Assembly (NCBI RefSeq): GCF_017744655.1
Contig: NZ_JAGIAW010000009.1
Coordinates: 124,001-188,000 of the forward strand
DNA length: 64,000 nucleotides
Source of the DNA: Devosia sp.
GTDB lineage: Bacteria; Pseudomonadota; Alphaproteobacteria; Rhizobiales; Devosiaceae
Direction of reading: 5' to 3'
Part shown: positions 33,988-43,267 of the stretch, piece by piece
Layout: each line of letters begins with the position of its first letter
How positions within the stretch are numbered: the stretch's first letter is position 1
Program-made: the position numbers and the translations under genes
Notes under the pieces: model-generated
Told to the model about the DNA's origin: nothing
Database searches by the model: none
What the model saw: only the letters and a program-made list of their open reading frames with translations

Positions 33988-35028
33988 ATGACCTATCGGG
34001 CGGATAACGCACGCTATGACACCATGCACTATCGCCGCTCCGGCCGCTCGGGCCTGAAATTGCCGGTGCTCAGCCTCGGCCTCTGGCAGAATTTTGGCGG
34101 CACGCGCGACTATCCCGGCGCCATGGAAATCCTCGGCTATGCCTTCGATAGGGGTATTACCCATTTCGATCTCGCCAACAACTATGGGCCGCCGGCTGGC
34201 TCGTCCGAAGAGCTGTTTGGCCAGGTGATGGCGCGCGATTTCAGGCCCTATCGCGACGAGATGATCATTTCGACCAAGGCGGGCTACAATATGTGGCCGG
34301 GTCCCTATGGCGAATTCGGCAGCCGCAAGTATCTGCTAGCGAGCCTCGACCAGAGCCTCAAACGCCTCGGGCTCGACTATGTCGACATTTTTTATTCCCA
34401 TCGCTTCGATCCCGAAACGCCGCTCGAGGAAACCATGGGCGCGCTGGCCCATGCGGTGAAATCGGGCAAGGCGCTCTATGTCGGTGTCTCCTCCTATCCC
34501 GAAAAGGAAACGCGCGAGGCGCACCGGATTCTCAAGGAAATGGGCGTCGCGACGACCATTCATCAGCCGAGCTATTCGGTGCTCAATCGCTGGATCGAGA
34601 ATGACCACACGATCGACACCTGTGGCGAGCTGGGCATTGGCGTGATCGCCTTTTCGCCGCTGGCGCAGGGGGTGCTTTCGGGCAAATATTCGTCTGGCGG
34701 CGACAAGGCCGGCACGCGCGGCGCCAATCCCAATGGCTCGCTGCGCGCCAGCCATGTCGAGCCGCGCGTGCTCGAGGCGGTGGACAAGCTGGGGGTGATT
34801 GCCCGGAATCGCGGCCAATCGCTGGTGCAGCTGGCGCTCGCCTGGGTGCTGCGGCGCCAGGAGGTCACTTCGGCACTGATCGGCGTGCGCACGCTGGAGC
34901 AGCTCAAGGATAATCTCGGCGTCATCGACAATTTGGAACTGAGCGCCGAGGAGATTGCGGCGATCGATGAGGCCACGAAGGATGGGCAGATGGAACTGCA
35001 TCCCCGCCCGCAAGGATGGTTGCGGTAG
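33988..35028 (+). CDS. Aldo/keto reductase, YghZ type
   Basis: A 346-aa NADPH-dependent aldo/keto reductase of the YghZ group, which reduces L-glyceraldehyde-3-phosphate and methylglyoxal. The tetrad residues are in FDLANNYGPP (Asp, Tyr), STKAGYNMWPGPYG (Lys) and FYSHRFDP (His). The C-terminus PRPQGWLR is typical of this group. The ATG at 33988 follows GGGAGGA. It is a single-gene transcript followed by a palindromic repeat. Confidence 0.9.
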   Translation: MTYRADNARYDTMHYRRSGRSGLKLPVLSLGLWQNFGGTRDYPGAMEILGYAFDRGITHFDLANNYGPPAGSSEELFGQVMARDFRPYRDEMIISTKAGYNMWPGPYGEFGSRKYLLASLDQSLKRLGLDYVDIFYSHRFDPETPLEETMGALAHAVKSGKALYVGVSSYPEKETREAHRILKEMGVATTIHQPSYSVLNRWIENDHTIDTCGELGIGVIAFSPLAQGVLSGKYSSGGDKAGTRGANPNGSLRASHVEPRVLEAVDKLGVIARNRGQSLVQLALAWVLRRQEVTSALIGVRTLEQLKDNLGVIDNLELSAEEIAAIDEATKDGQMELHPRPQGWLR

Positions 35029-35039
35029 GGCTTAAGACA

Positions 35040-35169
35040 AGGCCCCCTCACCCGCCAGCTATGCCGTCGACCTCTCCCCCTAGGGAGAGGTGTCGCTCCG
35101 CGACATTGGCACCCACCCACCTCTCCTTTTGGGGGAGAGGTCGGCCCGCAGGGCCGGGTGAGGGGGCCT
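35040..35169. repeat. Paired palindromic repeat (family C, copy 2)
   Basis: Outer inverted arms of 14 bases (35040-35053 and 35156-35169) and two internal hairpins match the element at 28575-28705 over almost its whole length. It again sits between convergent genes, 5 bases before the stop of the flavoprotein gene. Confidence 0.9.
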
Positions 35170-35174
35170 TCGGC

Positions 35175-36065
35175 TCAAACCATCATCGACTGCAGCACAC
35201 CCATGGCCGCCATCGAGCCCGTATTGCTGGCAAAAGTCACCGAATGCATGCCTGTGACCAAGTCGCCGGCGGCAAAGATGCCAGGGCGCGAGGTCAACTG
35301 CATCTCGCCGACTGCGAGCATGATGCCGGTTGGGGTGTCCTTGGTCTCGAGCCCAAGCTGCAGGTGCAGGTCTGCCGAGGGCCGATTGCGCGGATGAGCG
35401 TAAAGGGCTTCGAGCGCGATATTGGCGCCGTCTTCCATGGTGATGCCGGAAATGCGCCCCGCTTCGTGCTGGATGGACGCCAGCTTGCCGTCGACAATTT
35501 TCACGCCGCGCTTTTCAAGCTTGCTGCGCTCCTCCTCGATGATGTCGTTGCCATCGAGGATCAGCGTGATGTCATCGGTCCAATTGGCATAGAGCACCGG
35601 ACCATGGAGGGACATGGGCGAAGAATAGAGCAGCCCCCAGCGCGTACCCGCCACTTCATAGCCGTGGCAGAAGGGACAGTGGATGACCGTATTGCCCCAG
35701 CTTTCGGCAAAGCCGGGGATCGAGGGAAACTCATCGACAATGCCATAGCTGAGGATAATTCGGCGGCCCGGGATCGTCTCGCCTTCGGCAGTGGTGACGA
35801 CAAAATTGTCCGGTTCGCCCGAAATGCCCACGGCCTTGCCGCTGACCAGCTTTACCGTCGGGTACTGCGCGATCTGCGCCCTGGCTGCGGTCAGCAGGTC
35901 GCCCGGCGGGGTGCCGTCATGCCCGAAAATATTGTGAGCGTGTGAGGCATAGCGATTCCGGTTGAGGCCGGTATCAAGCACGGTGACCTGGCGACGGGCG
36001 CGGCCGAGCTGCATGGCAGCGGTGAGGCCGGCAAAGCTGCCGCCGATGATGATGACATCCTGCAT
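35175..36065 (-). CDS. Thioredoxin reductase-like FAD/NAD(P) oxidoreductase
   Basis: A 296-aa flavoprotein of the thioredoxin reductase-like class. The FAD motif IIIGGSFAGLTAAMQLGRA opens the protein, and CPFCHGYEV provides a CxxC pair in the usual redox-centre place. The C-terminus GIFAAGDLVTG closes the FAD site. The NADPH-binding region lacks a clear GxGxxA motif, so it may be one of the single-domain or sulphide/flavin variants. ATG 36065 follows CGGAG; an upstream in-frame start is unlikely. It is divergent from a small secreted-protein gene. Confidence 0.85.
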   Translation of the reverse strand: MQDVIIIGGSFAGLTAAMQLGRARRQVTVLDTGLNRNRYASHAHNIFGHDGTPPGDLLTAARAQIAQYPTVKLVSGKAVGISGEPDNFVVTTAEGETIPGRRIILSYGIVDEFPSIPGFAESWGNTVIHCPFCHGYEVAGTRWGLLYSSPMSLHGPVLYANWTDDITLILDGNDIIEEERSKLEKRGVKIVDGKLASIQHEAGRISGITMEDGANIALEALYAHPRNRPSADLHLQLGLETKDTPTGIMLAVGEMQLTSRPGIFAAGDLVTGMHSVTFASNTGSMAAMGVLQSMMV

Positions 36066-36188
36066 GAAAGATCTCCGTTCGTCGCAATGGTAGGTGCAAT
36101 GTAATAACATAACACAAATGTCAAGCGAGGTTTCGCTCCCCGATTGTTTGACCTAGAGTGCGGGCGGACAGCCCTTGGGAGGGAGAAT

Positions 36189-36788
36189 ATGCGTCGTCTC
36201 GTAGCTTGCCTTGTTATTGGCCTCATTGGGATTTCGCCGGCTCTGGCCTTTGATGACGGAACCCAAAGCGTGCTGGATCGGATGAAGGTCGGCAAGCTCG
36301 TGCCCATCACCGAGATCGCCACGCTGATGCGCCATTCCGAGCGCTGGTGCTATGCCGAGGACGAGGGTAGCTGCTCATGGTCGGACATTTATCTCGACGT
36401 GACCGAGACGGGCGCGACCTATGAAATCGGCAATGCCTGGGACGCCGACCGCGATGTGATCTTTACCGATCATGGCACGTTCGAGGAGGGCCGCTATATC
36501 TGCGAGACGGGCTATGACTGGGTGCCGACGCTGCGCGCCGTCAACCGGGCCGATGGCTCGGCCATCAATGGCCGCCCGCTCTGGGACCTGAAGACCGAAA
36601 TCGGCGAGGGCCGCAGCGAGGGCGTGGACTGCTTCGACTATGTGCTGAAGGGCTCGGATGCGGAGGCCGAGACGATTACCCTCTTGCAGCGGCAATTTAC
36701 CGATGGCGTCACCGACACGAGCAATGACGTGACGGTGACGCTGCATTTTAACGCGGCAAGTGCAGCGGCGTTGACCTGGTATTACTGA
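36189..36788 (+). CDS. Secreted protein of unknown function
   Basis: A 199-aa protein with a signal peptide ([19 protein letters not shown], cleavage about residue 20) and at least five cysteines in the mature part (WCYAED, GSCSW, YICETG, DCFDY), likely to form disulphides in the periplasm. No known domain was recognised. The ATG at 36189 follows GGGAGGGAG. The last 7 bases overlap the convergent VOC gene. Confidence 0.75.
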   Translation: MRRLVACLVIGLIGISPALAFDDGTQSVLDRMKVGKLVPITEIATLMRHSERWCYAEDEGSCSWSDIYLDVTETGATYEIGNAWDADRDVIFTDHGTFEEGRYICETGYDWVPTLRAVNRADGSAINGRPLWDLKTEIGEGRSEGVDCFDYVLKGSDAEAETITLLQRQFTDGVTDTSNDVTVTLHFNAASAAALTWYY

Positions 36789-37189
36789 CCGCCCTGCGCG
36801 GCGAGCCAGGTCGGATCGGGATCGATCGGCGTGATGACGTCGAGCAGCACGCCATTGGGGTCGGCGGCAATGAAATGGCGCTGGCCGAAAACTTCGTCGC
36901 GGAGAGGCTGGGCGATCCTTATGCCCTTTTTTGCAAAGCGCTCGGCCTCGGCCGCCGCATCGGCCACTTCAAAGCTGAGGATCAGACCGGAGGTCGGCCG
37001 GCGGCCTTCGGGCGGGATGGTTTCGTGGTCATGGGCGATCACGGCCAATTCCTGCGATCCGCTGGGCGCGCGCAGATGCATGTACCAATCGCTGGCAAAA
37101 ACCTCGGTAAAGCCAAAAGTGTCTTTGTAGAAGGCAGCGGTGGCGGCGACATCCTTGACCTGCAAGAGCGGATAATAGGCTGAGAACAT
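36782..37189 (-). CDS. VOC family (glyoxalase/dioxygenase-like) protein
   Basis: A 135-aa vicinal-oxygen-chelate protein with two beta-alpha-beta-beta-beta units ([12 protein letters not shown] early; [10 protein letters not shown] and [15 protein letters not shown] late). Members bind metals and act as glyoxalases, dioxygenases or antibiotic-binding proteins; the substrate is not readable here. The ATG at 37189 follows AGGAGAG. It is divergent from a TetR gene 73 bases away and is its probable target. Confidence 0.85.
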   Translation of the reverse strand: MFSAYYPLLQVKDVAATAAFYKDTFGFTEVFASDWYMHLRAPSGSQELAVIAHDHETIPPEGRRPTSGLILSFEVADAAAEAERFAKKGIRIAQPLRDEVFGQRHFIAADPNGVLLDVITPIDPDPTWLAAQGGQ

Positions 37190-37215
37190 CGGTCTCTCCT
37201 TGCAAAAGTGATACT

Positions 37216-37242
37216 TTAGAAACATACTGACTGTACGTAACA
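37216..37242. promoter_or_regulatory. Candidate TetR operator between VOC and TetR genes
   Basis: The divergent gap of 73 bases is AT-rich and contains ACATACTGACTGTACGTAA (37222-37240), with a short TAC-N5-GTA symmetry as seen in many TetR sites. The symmetry is weak, so this is a positional proposal. Confidence 0.35.
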
Positions 37243-37262
37243 ATAACAAACACGGTGTATGT

Positions 37263-37847
37263 ATGCAAGCGCAGAGAAGAACGCAGGAAGAGCGCCGCGA
37301 TGCGACACGTCGTGCCCTGATCGCGGCGGCGCGTCGCCTTTTTGCCGACTTGGGCTATGGCGCCACCAATACGCCAGCCATTGCGGCCGAGGCCGGGGTG
37401 ACGCGCGGCGCACTCTACCACCACTTTGCCGACAAGCAGGCGCTGTTTGAAGCGGTGGTCGAGGAAGAGCATGCCCTGCTCGCCCTCGCCATCAACACCG
37501 CCGCGGAAGCCGAGGATGAGCCCGGCCCCGTCCGCGCACTGATCGAAGGCGGCGACGCCTATCTCGCCGCCATGCAGGATCCCGGCCGCCGCCGCATCCT
37601 GCTCATCGATGCCCCTGCAGTGATGGAGCGCCAGAAGCTTGACGAGATAAATGCCCGCTTCGGCCTCAAGACGCTGATCGAAGGCGTCTCCGCCGCTATC
37701 GCAGCCGATGCCATCCGCGACCTGCCGGTCCTGCCGCTGGCCCAACTCCTCGACGCCCTTTTCGACCGCGCGGCGCAGGCGCCGGCCGAGGAGATGGCCG
37801 ATTATCGCAAGACCATCAAGGCGTTGATCCGCGGCCTAAAGACCTGA
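37263..37847 (+). CDS. TetR family transcriptional regulator
   Basis: A 194-aa TetR-family regulator with a typical N-terminal helix-turn-helix ([20 protein letters not shown], about residues 35-54, then [11 protein letters not shown]). The C-terminal part resembles the AcrR-type ligand domain in general terms. It probably controls the divergent VOC gene and itself. The stop overlaps the convergent DUF2793/S74 gene by 12 bases. Confidence 0.9.
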   Translation: MQAQRRTQEERRDATRRALIAAARRLFADLGYGATNTPAIAAEAGVTRGALYHHFADKQALFEAVVEEEHALLALAINTAAEAEDEPGPVRALIEGGDAYLAAMQDPGRRRILLIDAPAVMERQKLDEINARFGLKTLIEGVSAAIAADAIRDLPVLPLAQLLDALFDRAAQAPAEEMADYRKTIKALIRGLKT

Positions 37848-38873
37848 TTCCAGCTTTTTGACCCTTTGGGCCAGTGACTGAACTGCCGCAATGAGCGGGG
37901 CGATGAAACTGGAATAACGCAGGGCCTGCTGGCTATCGGCATCGCCGTCGTCGACGAAAACATGGCCGCCGAAATTGGCTGCGCCATGCGCCTTGGCTGT
38001 CGACAAGACCTCCTGCGCGAGGAGGCCATAGTGCACGCGCTCGTCCAAAACGCTGTCGCGCCAGCGGTAGCGCACCGGGTTCAGCGCCAGGATGAAATCG
38101 AGGCCGAGGTCAGTGGGAAAAATATCGGTCTTGAGGCGCTGATCCGAGGTCTGGATGGTGCCGGTGGCCGACCAGACGGCGCTCCAGCGCGCGCCGCTGG
38201 CGCCGAGCGTTTGCGCATTGTCGGCAATAGGCTTTACCGCGCCAGAGAAGCTGGCGCTGCCGTCGCTGGCGATCACGAGGGCATTGCTCCAGATGCTGCC
38301 ATCGCTGCTGATTTTCAGGCGCCAGGCGTTGTCGGCGAGAAGGCCCATTTCGGCACGGCCCGACCAATTGCTCTGAAACAGGAGGCTCGCCGTATCGCCC
38401 GATGTCGCCTTGTTGAGCTTTAGCTGGTGCCCTGCCCCATCATGGCTGAACAGCGTCGCATCGGCCGCAATCGACAGGCGATTGGTGGTGTCAGCATCGG
38501 CATTGATCCCCAGTTGCGGCAGGCCGGCGCCGGTGGCGGCAATGGCGATCCAGCCCGTGCCGGAAAAGATCTGGAGTGTGCCGGTCGCCTTGTCGAAAAC
38601 CTGCCAGCCCGGCGCGGGATCATAAAAGCGCCAGGCGCCGGACTGGAAGGCGGCGATTTCCTCGCCATGCCCGGCCCAGGCGCCGGTGGCCGTGGAGGGC
38701 ACGATCCAGGCCTCGCCTCCGAGCGGCGAAGTTGGCGGGGTCGTAACAGTGCTCGCTTCGACGCTGGCCTGTACCAGCGCATCGAGCCGCATCAGGGCTT
38801 CGTTGTGGGTGATGTGTTTGAGCGCCTGCCCGGAGATGATCTGGGGTAGGCTGAGGCGGGGGGTGTCGTCCAT
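37836..38873 (-). CDS. DUF2793 / peptidase S74 tail-fibre-like protein
   Basis: A 345-aa protein with phage or gene-transfer-agent tail-fibre architecture. The N-terminal part (SLPQIISGQALKHITHNEAL and GWQVFDKATGTLQIFSGTGW) matches the DUF2793 type. The C-terminal part from about residue 240 is an intramolecular chaperone of the S74 type: SDQRLKTDI, YGLLAQEV and a terminal coiled coil YSSFIAPLIAAVQSLAQRV. In phage fibres S74 domains trimerise the fibre and then cut themselves off. No other phage genes are near. An AACAAGGA ribosome-binding site precedes ATG 38873. Confidence 0.85.
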   Translation of the reverse strand: MDDTPRLSLPQIISGQALKHITHNEALMRLDALVQASVEASTVTTPPTSPLGGEAWIVPSTATGAWAGHGEEIAAFQSGAWRFYDPAPGWQVFDKATGTLQIFSGTGWIAIAATGAGLPQLGINADADTTNRLSIAADATLFSHDGAGHQLKLNKATSGDTASLLFQSNWSGRAEMGLLADNAWRLKISSDGSIWSNALVIASDGSASFSGAVKPIADNAQTLGASGARWSAVWSATGTIQTSDQRLKTDIFPTDLGLDFILALNPVRYRWRDSVLDERVHYGLLAQEVLSTAKAHGAANFGGHVFVDDGDADSQQALRYSSFIAPLIAAVQSLAQRVKKLESGL

Positions 38874-39014
38874 GGGTCAGACAATCCTTGTTGAGAGATT
38901 GCCCCATTGTCCTCCCGTCCCTCGGGGGCGGGGATTAGCGGGATAAGTGCAAGACTCTTCCCTTTATGCGCCGAGCCTATATGAGAAGCCCCATAGATTG
39001 AGCCCGAGAGCGGA

Positions 39015-39893
39015 ATGAGCGCACCCATCCACATCGTCCTCGCCTTTGACGACAACTTTTGGGCCCCGGCCTATACGGTCATGCGCTCGGTGTGCCTTTC
39101 GACCCATCGGCGCAAGGACCTGGTTTTCCACCTGCTCCACATGCCGATATCGGATGAGCATCGTTATGATCTCGAAGGCGTCGTGCGCGAGTTTGGCGCC
39201 ACCCTCAAGTGGTACCCGGTGGCGGATTCGGCGCTGTTCGACTTCTTCGTAGCCGAACTACCCGCCTCGGCCCAATGGCCGAAAATCGTCTATGCCCGCA
39301 TGCTGGTGGCCGATCTCCTGCCCAGCGATATTGAACGCGCCATCTATCTCGATTGCGACATGCTGGTGCGCGCGCCGATCGAAAACCTGTTCGAGATCGA
39401 TCTCGAGGGGCGCCCGCTTGGCGCCGTACGCGATGCTCTCGCCCCCTTCATTGCGGCGGGGAAGGAGATGCGGCAGAAGCGGGACATTTTCGACCCCGCC
39501 GATCCCTATTTCAATTCCGGCATGCTGGTCATCGATCTCACCCAATGGCGCAGTATCAACATCAAGGCGGAGATCGCCGCCATTGCCGGCAGAGGGCTGA
39601 TGGATCGGCTCTATTTCGACCAGGATATGCTCAATCTCGTTTTTCATGGGCGCTGGACGCCGCTGCCCTGGTTCTGGAACGTAGTCGATGCCCATCCGGT
39701 GCACGAACCGCTTGATGGCGCGATTCTGCACTATACGCTCAAGGGGAAACCCTGGTTTCTGCTTTCAGGCATTTTGCGCCGCGCCGCCTATGCCCGCTGG
39801 TATCGGCACGTGATGACCAACGATATCTTCTATCGCTTCGCCCGGCATCGCTGGAAACGATGGTGGAAGAAGACGCTCAGGCTGAGCCGCTAG
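39015..39893 (+). CDS. Glycosyltransferase family 8 protein (copy 1)
   Basis: A 292-aa GT8-type glycosyltransferase that moves a hexose from UDP-sugar to an acceptor, probably in surface polysaccharide or lipopolysaccharide assembly. The DxD metal site is YLDCDMLV (Asp113-Cys-Asp115), the family segments FNSGMLVIDLTQWR and DQDMLNLVF follow, and HYTLKGKPW gives the second metal-binding His. The C-terminus is strongly basic (HRWKRWWKK), probably for membrane contact. It is followed by a paralogue after 82 bases. Confidence 0.9.
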   Translation: MSAPIHIVLAFDDNFWAPAYTVMRSVCLSTHRRKDLVFHLLHMPISDEHRYDLEGVVREFGATLKWYPVADSALFDFFVAELPASAQWPKIVYARMLVADLLPSDIERAIYLDCDMLVRAPIENLFEIDLEGRPLGAVRDALAPFIAAGKEMRQKRDIFDPADPYFNSGMLVIDLTQWRSINIKAEIAAIAGRGLMDRLYFDQDMLNLVFHGRWTPLPWFWNVVDAHPVHEPLDGAILHYTLKGKPWFLLSGILRRAAYARWYRHVMTNDIFYRFARHRWKRWWKKTLRLSR

Positions 39894-39975
39894 CGCGCGA
39901 CTTGACTGGGCCTGCCGCGCGTGAAAAGCCGTGACGGCTGGCTTTCAGCTCCAGATTTTCGCTTAGGGCCGACAT

Positions 39976-40848
39976 ATGGCGATGCATGTTGCACTGACGT
40001 TTGACGACAATTTCTGGGCCCCGGCCTATGCGACCATGCGTTCGGTGTGTCTCTTCTCCCATCGGCGGCAGGAGCTGGTTTTCCATCTCTGCCATCGCAC
40101 GCTTACGGTCGAACATCGCGCCGATCTCGAGCGGATCAGGGAAGAGTTTCCGGTCGAACTGCGCTGGTACGATCTCGACCAGTCGGCAATGTTTCAGGAC
40201 ATCGCCAAACGCATGCCGGAGAACAAGCGCCTCTCCAATATCGTTTATGCACGGCTGATGATCGACCGCCTCGTTGCGCCCGATGTCGAGCGCATTCTCT
40301 ATCTCGATTGCGACATGCTGGTGCGCGAGGACGTGGCGTTCTTTTTCAACCTCGACCTTGAGGGCAACTCCATCGCGGCGGTGCGCGATTCGATCGGAGC
40401 GCTCATCACCGGCCGGCGCGATCTCAAAGAGAACCGCGACATCTTTGACCCCGCCGACTATTATTTCAACGCCGGCATGGTGTTTATCGATATCGCCAAA
40501 TGGCGCGAGGCCGACGTTATCGGCCGCATGGAAGAGGCCTATGCCAGCGGCATCATGCAGCGGATCTACTATGATCAGGACCTGCTCAACCTGGTCTTCA
40601 AGGGCAAGTGGCTAAAACTGCCCTGGCGCTGGAACGTCATCGATGCCCGCCACGCCCATGATGGCGTCGATCCGGCCATCCTCCACTATACTGCCGAGCG
40701 CAAACCCTGGGGCGTGCTGGCGGGCATGCTCCAGTCGGTGGCCTTTGCGCGCTTTTATCGCCACGTCATGACCAATGAACTCTTCTACCGCTTTGCGCGG
40801 CATCGCTGGAAGCGGTGGTGGCTGAAGAAGCTGCGCTTGGGGCGTTAA
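39976..40848 (+). CDS. Glycosyltransferase family 8 protein (copy 2)
   Basis: A 290-aa paralogue of the preceding gene with the same order of motifs: YLDCDMLV (DxD), FNAGMVFIDIAKWR, YDQDLLNLVF and HYTAERKPW, and an almost identical basic C-terminus (MTNELFYRFARHRWKRWW). The shared ends show a tandem duplication; the middle has diverged, so acceptor or donor may differ. It overlaps the convergent glycosyltransferase gene by 4 bases. Confidence 0.9.
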   Translation: MAMHVALTFDDNFWAPAYATMRSVCLFSHRRQELVFHLCHRTLTVEHRADLERIREEFPVELRWYDLDQSAMFQDIAKRMPENKRLSNIVYARLMIDRLVAPDVERILYLDCDMLVREDVAFFFNLDLEGNSIAAVRDSIGALITGRRDLKENRDIFDPADYYFNAGMVFIDIAKWREADVIGRMEEAYASGIMQRIYYDQDLLNLVFKGKWLKLPWRWNVIDARHAHDGVDPAILHYTAERKPWGVLAGMLQSVAFARFYRHVMTNELFYRFARHRWKRWWLKKLRLGR

Positions 40849-41654
40849 GCGGCCTTCGAGGGATCAATTCCCTCGTGGGCGCAGAGTTTTGCCAATGCAC
40901 TCCCCGCCTCGGGCAGCGGCAGGCCGGCGCGGCCGCGGTCGGTCAACTGGCTGCGCCAGAGGTGGATGCCGAGGGTTTCGGGTTTTATCGCCGTGTCGAG
41001 GTCGGAGCCCGATTTCATCAATGCTGGAATGCCTTCATAGGGCACGGGGTAGAAGGTTGCCGAGGGCAGCACCCGCGCCGTGAGGCCGTGTTGCGCCACG
41101 AAATGGGTGAGGGCCATGGGGCCGGTGGCGCCATATTGCATATGTTCGGGGGTGACGCGCTCGCCGAACAGCCGGCGGATGGCGACTTCCACGCGGCGGA
41201 GCGGGGGCAGGTGCGGCTCGAGCAGCGGGCGCTGCTTTTCCTCGAAGACCGAAATCAAGTCGGCGAGCGGTGGAGCATCCGGCGCCATATAGAGTACGGC
41301 GCCATTGACCGAGCCCGGCCGTTCCCAGGCCATGAGGTAGTCGAAGGGGCCCGCCATGGGTTTCAGGCAATACATGTCGAGATCGGCATAGACACCGAGC
41401 CCGGCCTTTAGTGCCGCATAGCGGAAATGGTCGGAAAAGACGCCGGGCGTGCCGCGGCCCTTGTAAAAGACCAGCTTTTCCTGCGGCAGCACATTGGCCG
41501 CGTCGCGCCATTCAGCACCCGCAGGCAGGCCGGTGACGGGCTCGTAGGAATAGACCTCTATAAGGTGTCCCTGCCGGACGAAGGAGGTGATGCACAGAAT
41601 TTCGAGCCAGCTCATCGGGCCGTGCCAGAAGCTGACAATGGTGGGCAGGGTCAT
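40845..41654 (-). CDS. DXD-type sugar transferase (capsule/LPS type)
   Basis: A 269-aa glycosyltransferase of the DXD sugar-binding group. The motif is YADLDMYCLKP (Asp91-Leu-Asp93), preceded by SDHFRYAALKAGLGVY as usual in the group, and HLWRSQL near the C-terminus supplies the metal-binding His-x-Trp. The ATG at 41654 follows AAGGATTG. Its 3' end overlaps the GT8 gene. With the two GT8 genes it forms a small surface-glycan cluster. Confidence 0.85.
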   Translation of the reverse strand: MTLPTIVSFWHGPMSWLEILCITSFVRQGHLIEVYSYEPVTGLPAGAEWRDAANVLPQEKLVFYKGRGTPGVFSDHFRYAALKAGLGVYADLDMYCLKPMAGPFDYLMAWERPGSVNGAVLYMAPDAPPLADLISVFEEKQRPLLEPHLPPLRRVEVAIRRLFGERVTPEHMQYGATGPMALTHFVAQHGLTARVLPSATFYPVPYEGIPALMKSGSDLDTAIKPETLGIHLWRSQLTDRGRAGLPLPEAGSALAKLCAHEGIDPSKAA

Positions 41655-41716
41655 GAGGCAATCCTTGTTCGGCGCGGCCTTAGCACGGGCGGCCAAGATG
41701 CCAAAGGGCTCTCATC

Positions 41717-42301
41717 CTAGTCGAGCGCGCCCAGCGCCTTTGCGATCTTGCCTTCGAAGCGTTCGAGACGTAGGGCGTCCACGTTCTCGGCCCCGTGGAG
41801 GGACAGCATCCTGAACTTTGCCTGCGGAGCGCAGGAGCCGACTATGGCCATTTTCAGCACCTTTTTTACCGGCTGGTGCATGACCAGCTTGTCAACCCAC
41901 CAGGGCGAGCCAAGGGTCGTCACCACGGTGACGGATTTCAGCCCGGTCAGTTTCGGCTGGATCGGTGTGCCATGTTCATAGGCAAAGCCGGGAGTCCAAA
42001 CGCGGTCCAACCAGCCCTTGAGCATGGCGGGCAGAGAAAACCACCAGGTGGGAAAGACGAGGACAAGATGCTCGGCGGCGCTAAGCCTTGCCTGCAGCGG
42101 CTCGATATCGGGCGGAACGATCAGGGTGGTGTATTGGGCGCGCCTTTCCTCCGCGCTCAGGGCGGGCGCAAAGCCATGGGCATAAAGGTCGAGCCGGTCG
42201 ACCTCTTGCCCGGCTTCGATCAGCATCTGCGCGATACGGCCGCCCAGATGCGCATTGAGGCTGTCGGCAAGCGGATGGCACTGCACCAGGTGGATGCGCA
42301 T
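41717..42301 (-). CDS. NAD(P)H-dependent oxidoreductase, flavodoxin-like (NQO/KefF type)
   Basis: A 194-aa flavodoxin-fold quinone-reductase-like protein. It shows the N-terminal CHPLADSLNAHL segment and the FPTWWFSLPAMLKGWLDRVWTPGFAY segment that binds FMN or FAD. Members reduce quinones with NAD(P)H or regulate K+ efflux channels; no Kef channel is nearby. It is 72 bases from the ABC permease gene on the same strand and may be at the end of that operon. Confidence 0.87.
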   Translation of the reverse strand: MRIHLVQCHPLADSLNAHLGGRIAQMLIEAGQEVDRLDLYAHGFAPALSAEERRAQYTTLIVPPDIEPLQARLSAAEHLVLVFPTWWFSLPAMLKGWLDRVWTPGFAYEHGTPIQPKLTGLKSVTVVTTLGSPWWVDKLVMHQPVKKVLKMAIVGSCAPQAKFRMLSLHGAENVDALRLERFEGKIAKALGALD

Positions 42302-42373
42302 GGGACCTCGGGAACGAAAAGCCGCCGCCTCCTCACGGAAGCGGCGGCACTTTGGCGAGAGCCGGCAGTGACG

Positions 42374-43267
42374 TCAATTGGCGGCGGAGCGGCGGCGATA
42401 TTCGCTGGCTATGTAGATGGCCACAAAGGCGAAGACGGCGCCGATACCGACCTGCAACCAGTCGAATTTCTGCAGGAAATCGACGGTGAAGGCCATGGCA
42501 TCGAAAGCCTGCTGCCCTTCCCAGACGCGGTCGAGATAGTCGAAGGCGATCGGGAATTGCGAGCGGTAGTTGAGATAGTCCCAGGTGCGCGTCGCAAAGG
42601 GATGCATGCCGCCGCCCATGACGACCCATTCGAGCACGGAGAGGATCGAGGGCAGCAGCAGGGCCAGCGGAATTGCCCAGCGACCCGCCGCCGTGCCCAT
42701 GGCCCCGACCAGGGCCATATAGGGCAGGTACCAGAGGAGGGCGCAGGCGATGACGACGAGGAGAACCAGGCTCATCTGCGCAAAAATCCCCAGAATGCTC
42801 CAGAGCAGGGTGGCACTGCCAAGGCCCGCGATCATCGTCGTTACATAGGCAACGCCAAACATCAGGACGATGCTGAGAAGGGCCACGGCAAAGATCGAGC
42901 CGGGCAGGATGGTCATGGCGGCAGTGAGCTTGCTCAACAGCACTTTCAGGTCCGAAGCCGGCATGGACTTCCAGAACAGCATGGCATTGTTGCGCTTGTC
43001 GGCGGCAAAGCCATCGGCGCAGTAGAAGAACAGCACGAAGCCCAGATAGGCCAGCCACCCGGCGGCGAGCGCGGCAAAGCCCGCCTCGAATACCCAGGTG
43101 GGCATCACCGTCAGCATCTGGCCGGAAAAGCGCGTGTTGATGCGGTCGACGCTGAAGGCGAAGATGGTGAGCAGAAAGACAATCGCGACCATGATCAGCG
43201 GCGCGATGAAGAAGGCACCGCGATGCTCGATATATTCGCGATGCACGAGGGCAGCAAAAGCCTTCAT
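42374..43267 (-). CDS. ABC transporter permease of a GntR-ABC (YtrA-type) operon
   Basis: A 297-aa membrane protein with about six spans: one near the N-terminus (FFIAPLIMVAIVFLLTIFAF), several in the middle and one near the C-terminus (VGIGAVFAFVAIYIA). It has no known domain beyond an ABC-2-like outline, and overlaps the ATPase gene by 4 bases (ATGA), so it is its partner. The exported substrate is unknown; similar operons respond to cell-wall antibiotics. Confidence 0.82.
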   Translation of the reverse strand: MKAFAALVHREYIEHRGAFFIAPLIMVAIVFLLTIFAFSVDRINTRFSGQMLTVMPTWVFEAGFAALAAGWLAYLGFVLFFYCADGFAADKRNNAMLFWKSMPASDLKVLLSKLTAAMTILPGSIFAVALLSIVLMFGVAYVTTMIAGLGSATLLWSILGIFAQMSLVLLVVIACALLWYLPYMALVGAMGTAAGRWAIPLALLLPSILSVLEWVVMGGGMHPFATRTWDYLNYRSQFPIAFDYLDRVWEGQQAFDAMAFTVDFLQKFDWLQVGIGAVFAFVAIYIASEYRRRSAAN

